Source: JAITVM01 sp031551135 (lineage in GTDB: Bacteria > Bacillota > Clostridia > Lachnospirales > JAITVM01). From it: a stretch of 7,655 nucleotides of DNA. Position numbers and translations under genes: made by a program. The first letter of the stretch is position 1; the number at the start of each line of letters is the position of its first letter. Location: contig JAVBOA010000031.1 in the NCBI GenBank assembly GCA_031551135.1, positions 1 to 7,655 on the forward strand. Reading direction: 5' to 3'. Below, piece by piece: positions 6,383 to 7,655 of the stretch. The notes under the pieces are model-generated. The model had not been told where the DNA came from. It did no database searches and saw only the letters and a program-made list of their open reading frames with translations.

Positions 6383-6413
6383 AATGTCTTGAATTGTAAG
6401 GAGTTGATGGGAG

Positions 6414-7535
6414 ATGATACGGACAGTAAAAGTACGCTTAAAGCCAACTGACGAACAGGAACGTAAGCTATGGCAATCAGCAGGAGTAAGTCGGTTTGCC
6501 TATAATTGGGCTTTAGGCAAACAAAAGGAAAATTATGCAAACGGCGGCAGGTTTCTAAGTGATCAAGATTTACGAAAAGAGCTTACTGCCTTGAAGAAAT
6601 CAGGCGAATATAAGTGGTTATATGAAACAAGCAACAACATAACCAAGCAAGCGGTTAAAGACGCTTGCAATGCCTATAAACGGTTTTTCAAAAAAGAAAG
6701 TGCTTTCCCTAAGTTCAAAAGCAAACGTAAAACAAAACCAAGTTTTTACAATGATAACGTAAAGTTGAAATTTAAAGATGACAAGTTCTTAATTGAAAAA
6801 GTTGGTTGGGTAAAAATATCTGAAGCTAACAGAATTGCATCAAAAAAATTTTATAACCCTCGTATAAGCTTCGACGGAAAGTATTGGTATATAAGCGTAG
6901 GGATGGAGCAGGGAAAACCAGCAGTAACGCTGACTGATGAAGTAATAGGGATAGATGTAGGCATAAAAGATTTAGCAATCTGCTCGAACGGGCAAAAATA
7001 CAAGAATATTAGCAAATCAAAGAAAATGAAAAAATTCAATAAAAAATTGCGTAGGTTGCAACGCCAAGTATCAAGAAAATACTTAAAAAATAAAAAGGGA
7101 AAGGAGTATGTCAAAACTGGCAACATTATAAAACTTGAAAAGAAAATAAGATTATTAAACCGAAAAATAGCGAATGTAAGATTAAATCATATTCATCAAG
7201 CCACAACTGCAATAGTGAAAACCAAGCCTTGCAGGATTGTAATGGAGAACCTAAATATACAAAGAATGATGAAAAATAAGCACTTGTCAAAAGCTATCGC
7301 ACAGCAGAGTTCGTATAATTTTAAGTCAATACTAAAATATAAATGTGAAGATTATGGGATTGAATTTGTTGAAGCGAATAGATTTTTTCCATCTTCAAAG
7401 TTGTGTTCAGTATGTGGAAGCATTAAAAAAGACTTGAAATTATCAGATAGAATATATAAATGTTCCTGTTGTGGAAATAAAATAGATAGAGATTTGCAGG
7501 CAAGTATAAATCTTGCAAGGTATAAAGTATCGTAA
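6414..7535 (+). CDS. tnpB: TnpB, RNA-guided RuvC endonuclease of an IS605/IS1341-type element
   Basis: A 373-residue protein of full family length. It opens with the usual IRTVKVRLKPT and AYNWALG (29-35) of the N-terminal OrfB helix-turn-helix/wedge region. The RuvC centre is complete: Asp181 in IGIDVGIKDLAI, Glu278 in IVMENLNI and Asp360 in IDRDLQASINLA. Between the last two is a four-cysteine zinc finger, CSVCG (331-335) and CSCCG (350-354). A Lys/Arg-rich helix (about 201-255) fits the RNA-contacting part. TnpB proteins cut DNA next to a short target motif using an omega RNA made from their own 3' end, which helps keep the element at its donor site. The DRDLQAS form replaces the commoner DRDxNAA, a mild variant. 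All three acids are present, so it is not a dead repressor-type TnpB. The ATG has AAGGAG ten bases upstream (6398-6403). Confidence 0.93.
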   Translation: MIRTVKVRLKPTDEQERKLWQSAGVSRFAYNWALGKQKENYANGGRFLSDQDLRKELTALKKSGEYKWLYETSNNITKQAVKDACNAYKRFFKKESAFPKFKSKRKTKPSFYNDNVKLKFKDDKFLIEKVGWVKISEANRIASKKFYNPRISFDGKYWYISVGMEQGKPAVTLTDEVIGIDVGIKDLAICSNGQKYKNISKSKKMKKFNKKLRRLQRQVSRKYLKNKKGKEYVKTGNIIKLEKKIRLLNRKIANVRLNHIHQATTAIVKTKPCRIVMENLNIQRMMKNKHLSKAIAQQSSYNFKSILKYKCEDYGIEFVEANRFFPSSKLCSVCGSIKKDLKLSDRIYKCSCCGNKIDRDLQASINLARYKVS

Positions 7536-7655
7536 GTCACTGAAACGAATTACGGTATTGTGTACCGCTCGTTGTGCGGGAATTTAAGCCTTTGGAGTGT
7601 CATATCAAACGAAAGTAGCATATGCCAAATCGGACACAATGAAAAAGGAATAAAC
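7536..7655 (+). ncRNA. Probable omega RNA (reRNA) scaffold and right end of the element
   Basis: Directly after the tnpB stop the sequence stays structured though non-coding. CGGTA-TTGTG-TACCG (7553-7567) is a perfect hairpin, with a competing CCGC/GCGG stem (7565-7579). Further on, GTGTCATAT (7597-7605) pairs with ATATG (7620-7624) and ACAC (7634-7637), giving a two-part stem with an internal bulge. The motif TTTAAGCC-TTTGGAG (7583-7596) and the purine tail at 7641-7655 resemble right ends of IS1341-type elements as I remember them. By analogy with characterised TnpB systems the RNA starts inside the 3' end of tnpB and its guide lies past the right end, here beyond the window. The exact 5' and 3' limits are not visible. 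Confidence 0.6.

Larger units (their letters stand above)
6330..7655 (+). mobile_element. IS605/IS1341-type element carrying tnpB only (ends uncertain)
   Basis: The element holds an intact tnpB and a structured 3' region, with no tnpA in the window on either strand. TnpB-only copies of this kind are usually moved in trans by a TnpA encoded elsewhere. The left boundary must lie after murE (6312) and before tnpB (6414). The right boundary is at or just beyond the window edge, since the last bases resemble the A-rich purine tail (GAAAAAGGAATAAAC) typical of such right ends. No target duplication is expected for this family, so the ends cannot be fixed from one copy. Confidence 0.65.

Noticed and set aside
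6404..6408. TTGAT as the target motif marking the left end of the tnpB element
   Set aside because: It matches the motif of another TnpB system, but lies only five bases before the tnpB start codon, leaving no room for a left-end hairpin.
6414..7535. TnpB as a nuclease-dead repressor or a Cas12-type effector
   Set aside because: All three RuvC acids and four zinc-finger cysteines are present, the length is that of ordinary TnpB, and no CRISPR-like direct repeats occur in the window.

Overview
The window is AT-rich DNA with short intergenic gaps, strong Shine-Dalgarno sites, sigma-A-type promoters and T-tailed hairpin terminators. It looks like a low-GC Gram-positive bacterium, most likely of the class Clostridia. 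Supporting points are a meso-diaminopimelate-type MurE, an (Re)-type citrate synthase candidate paired with isocitrate dehydrogenase (a clostridial way of making 2-oxoglutarate), and a tiny protein with a leucine-rich tail of a kind common in Clostridia. Genus cannot be fixed from the sequence.

Layout. At the left edge (1-160, minus strand) is the start of a coiled-coil protein that looks like the N-terminus of an IS66-like transposase; the rest lies outside. A hairpin terminator (289-353) separates it from a monocistronic lipoprotein gene (466-1563) with its own promoter; the mature protein is built from two copies of one ~165-residue module. That gene converges on a 43-codon minus-strand gene (1598-1729), with a strong hairpin between them. 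An AT-rich, partly palindromic stretch follows (about 1730-1926).

The metabolic core is a two-gene operon (2062-4585). The first gene belongs to the isopropylmalate/homocitrate/(Re)-citrate synthase family; the second, 16 bases downstream, is a beta-decarboxylating dehydrogenase whose substrate-loop residues are those of isocitrate dehydrogenase, not isopropylmalate dehydrogenase. Together they suggest acetyl-CoA + oxaloacetate to citrate, then (with an aconitase encoded elsewhere) isocitrate to 2-oxoglutarate for glutamate synthesis. A promoter (TTGACA-17-TAGAAT) precedes the pair and a terminator closes it.

Next comes a stand-alone murE (4828-6312) with its own promoter and a ~105-base leader, outside any visible division/cell-wall cluster. 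Only 101 bases after murE begins tnpB of an IS605/IS1341-type element (6414-7535). Its RuvC and zinc-finger residues are intact, and the following ~120 bases fold into nested stems as expected for the element's right end and omega RNA. No tnpA is visible. I found no new multi-gene defence or biosynthetic system here. The most rewarding items are the (Re)-citrate synthase/isocitrate dehydrogenase assignment, the RNA-guided TnpB with its omega RNA, the unlisted 43-aa gene, and a 20-base motif repeated in two intergenic regions.
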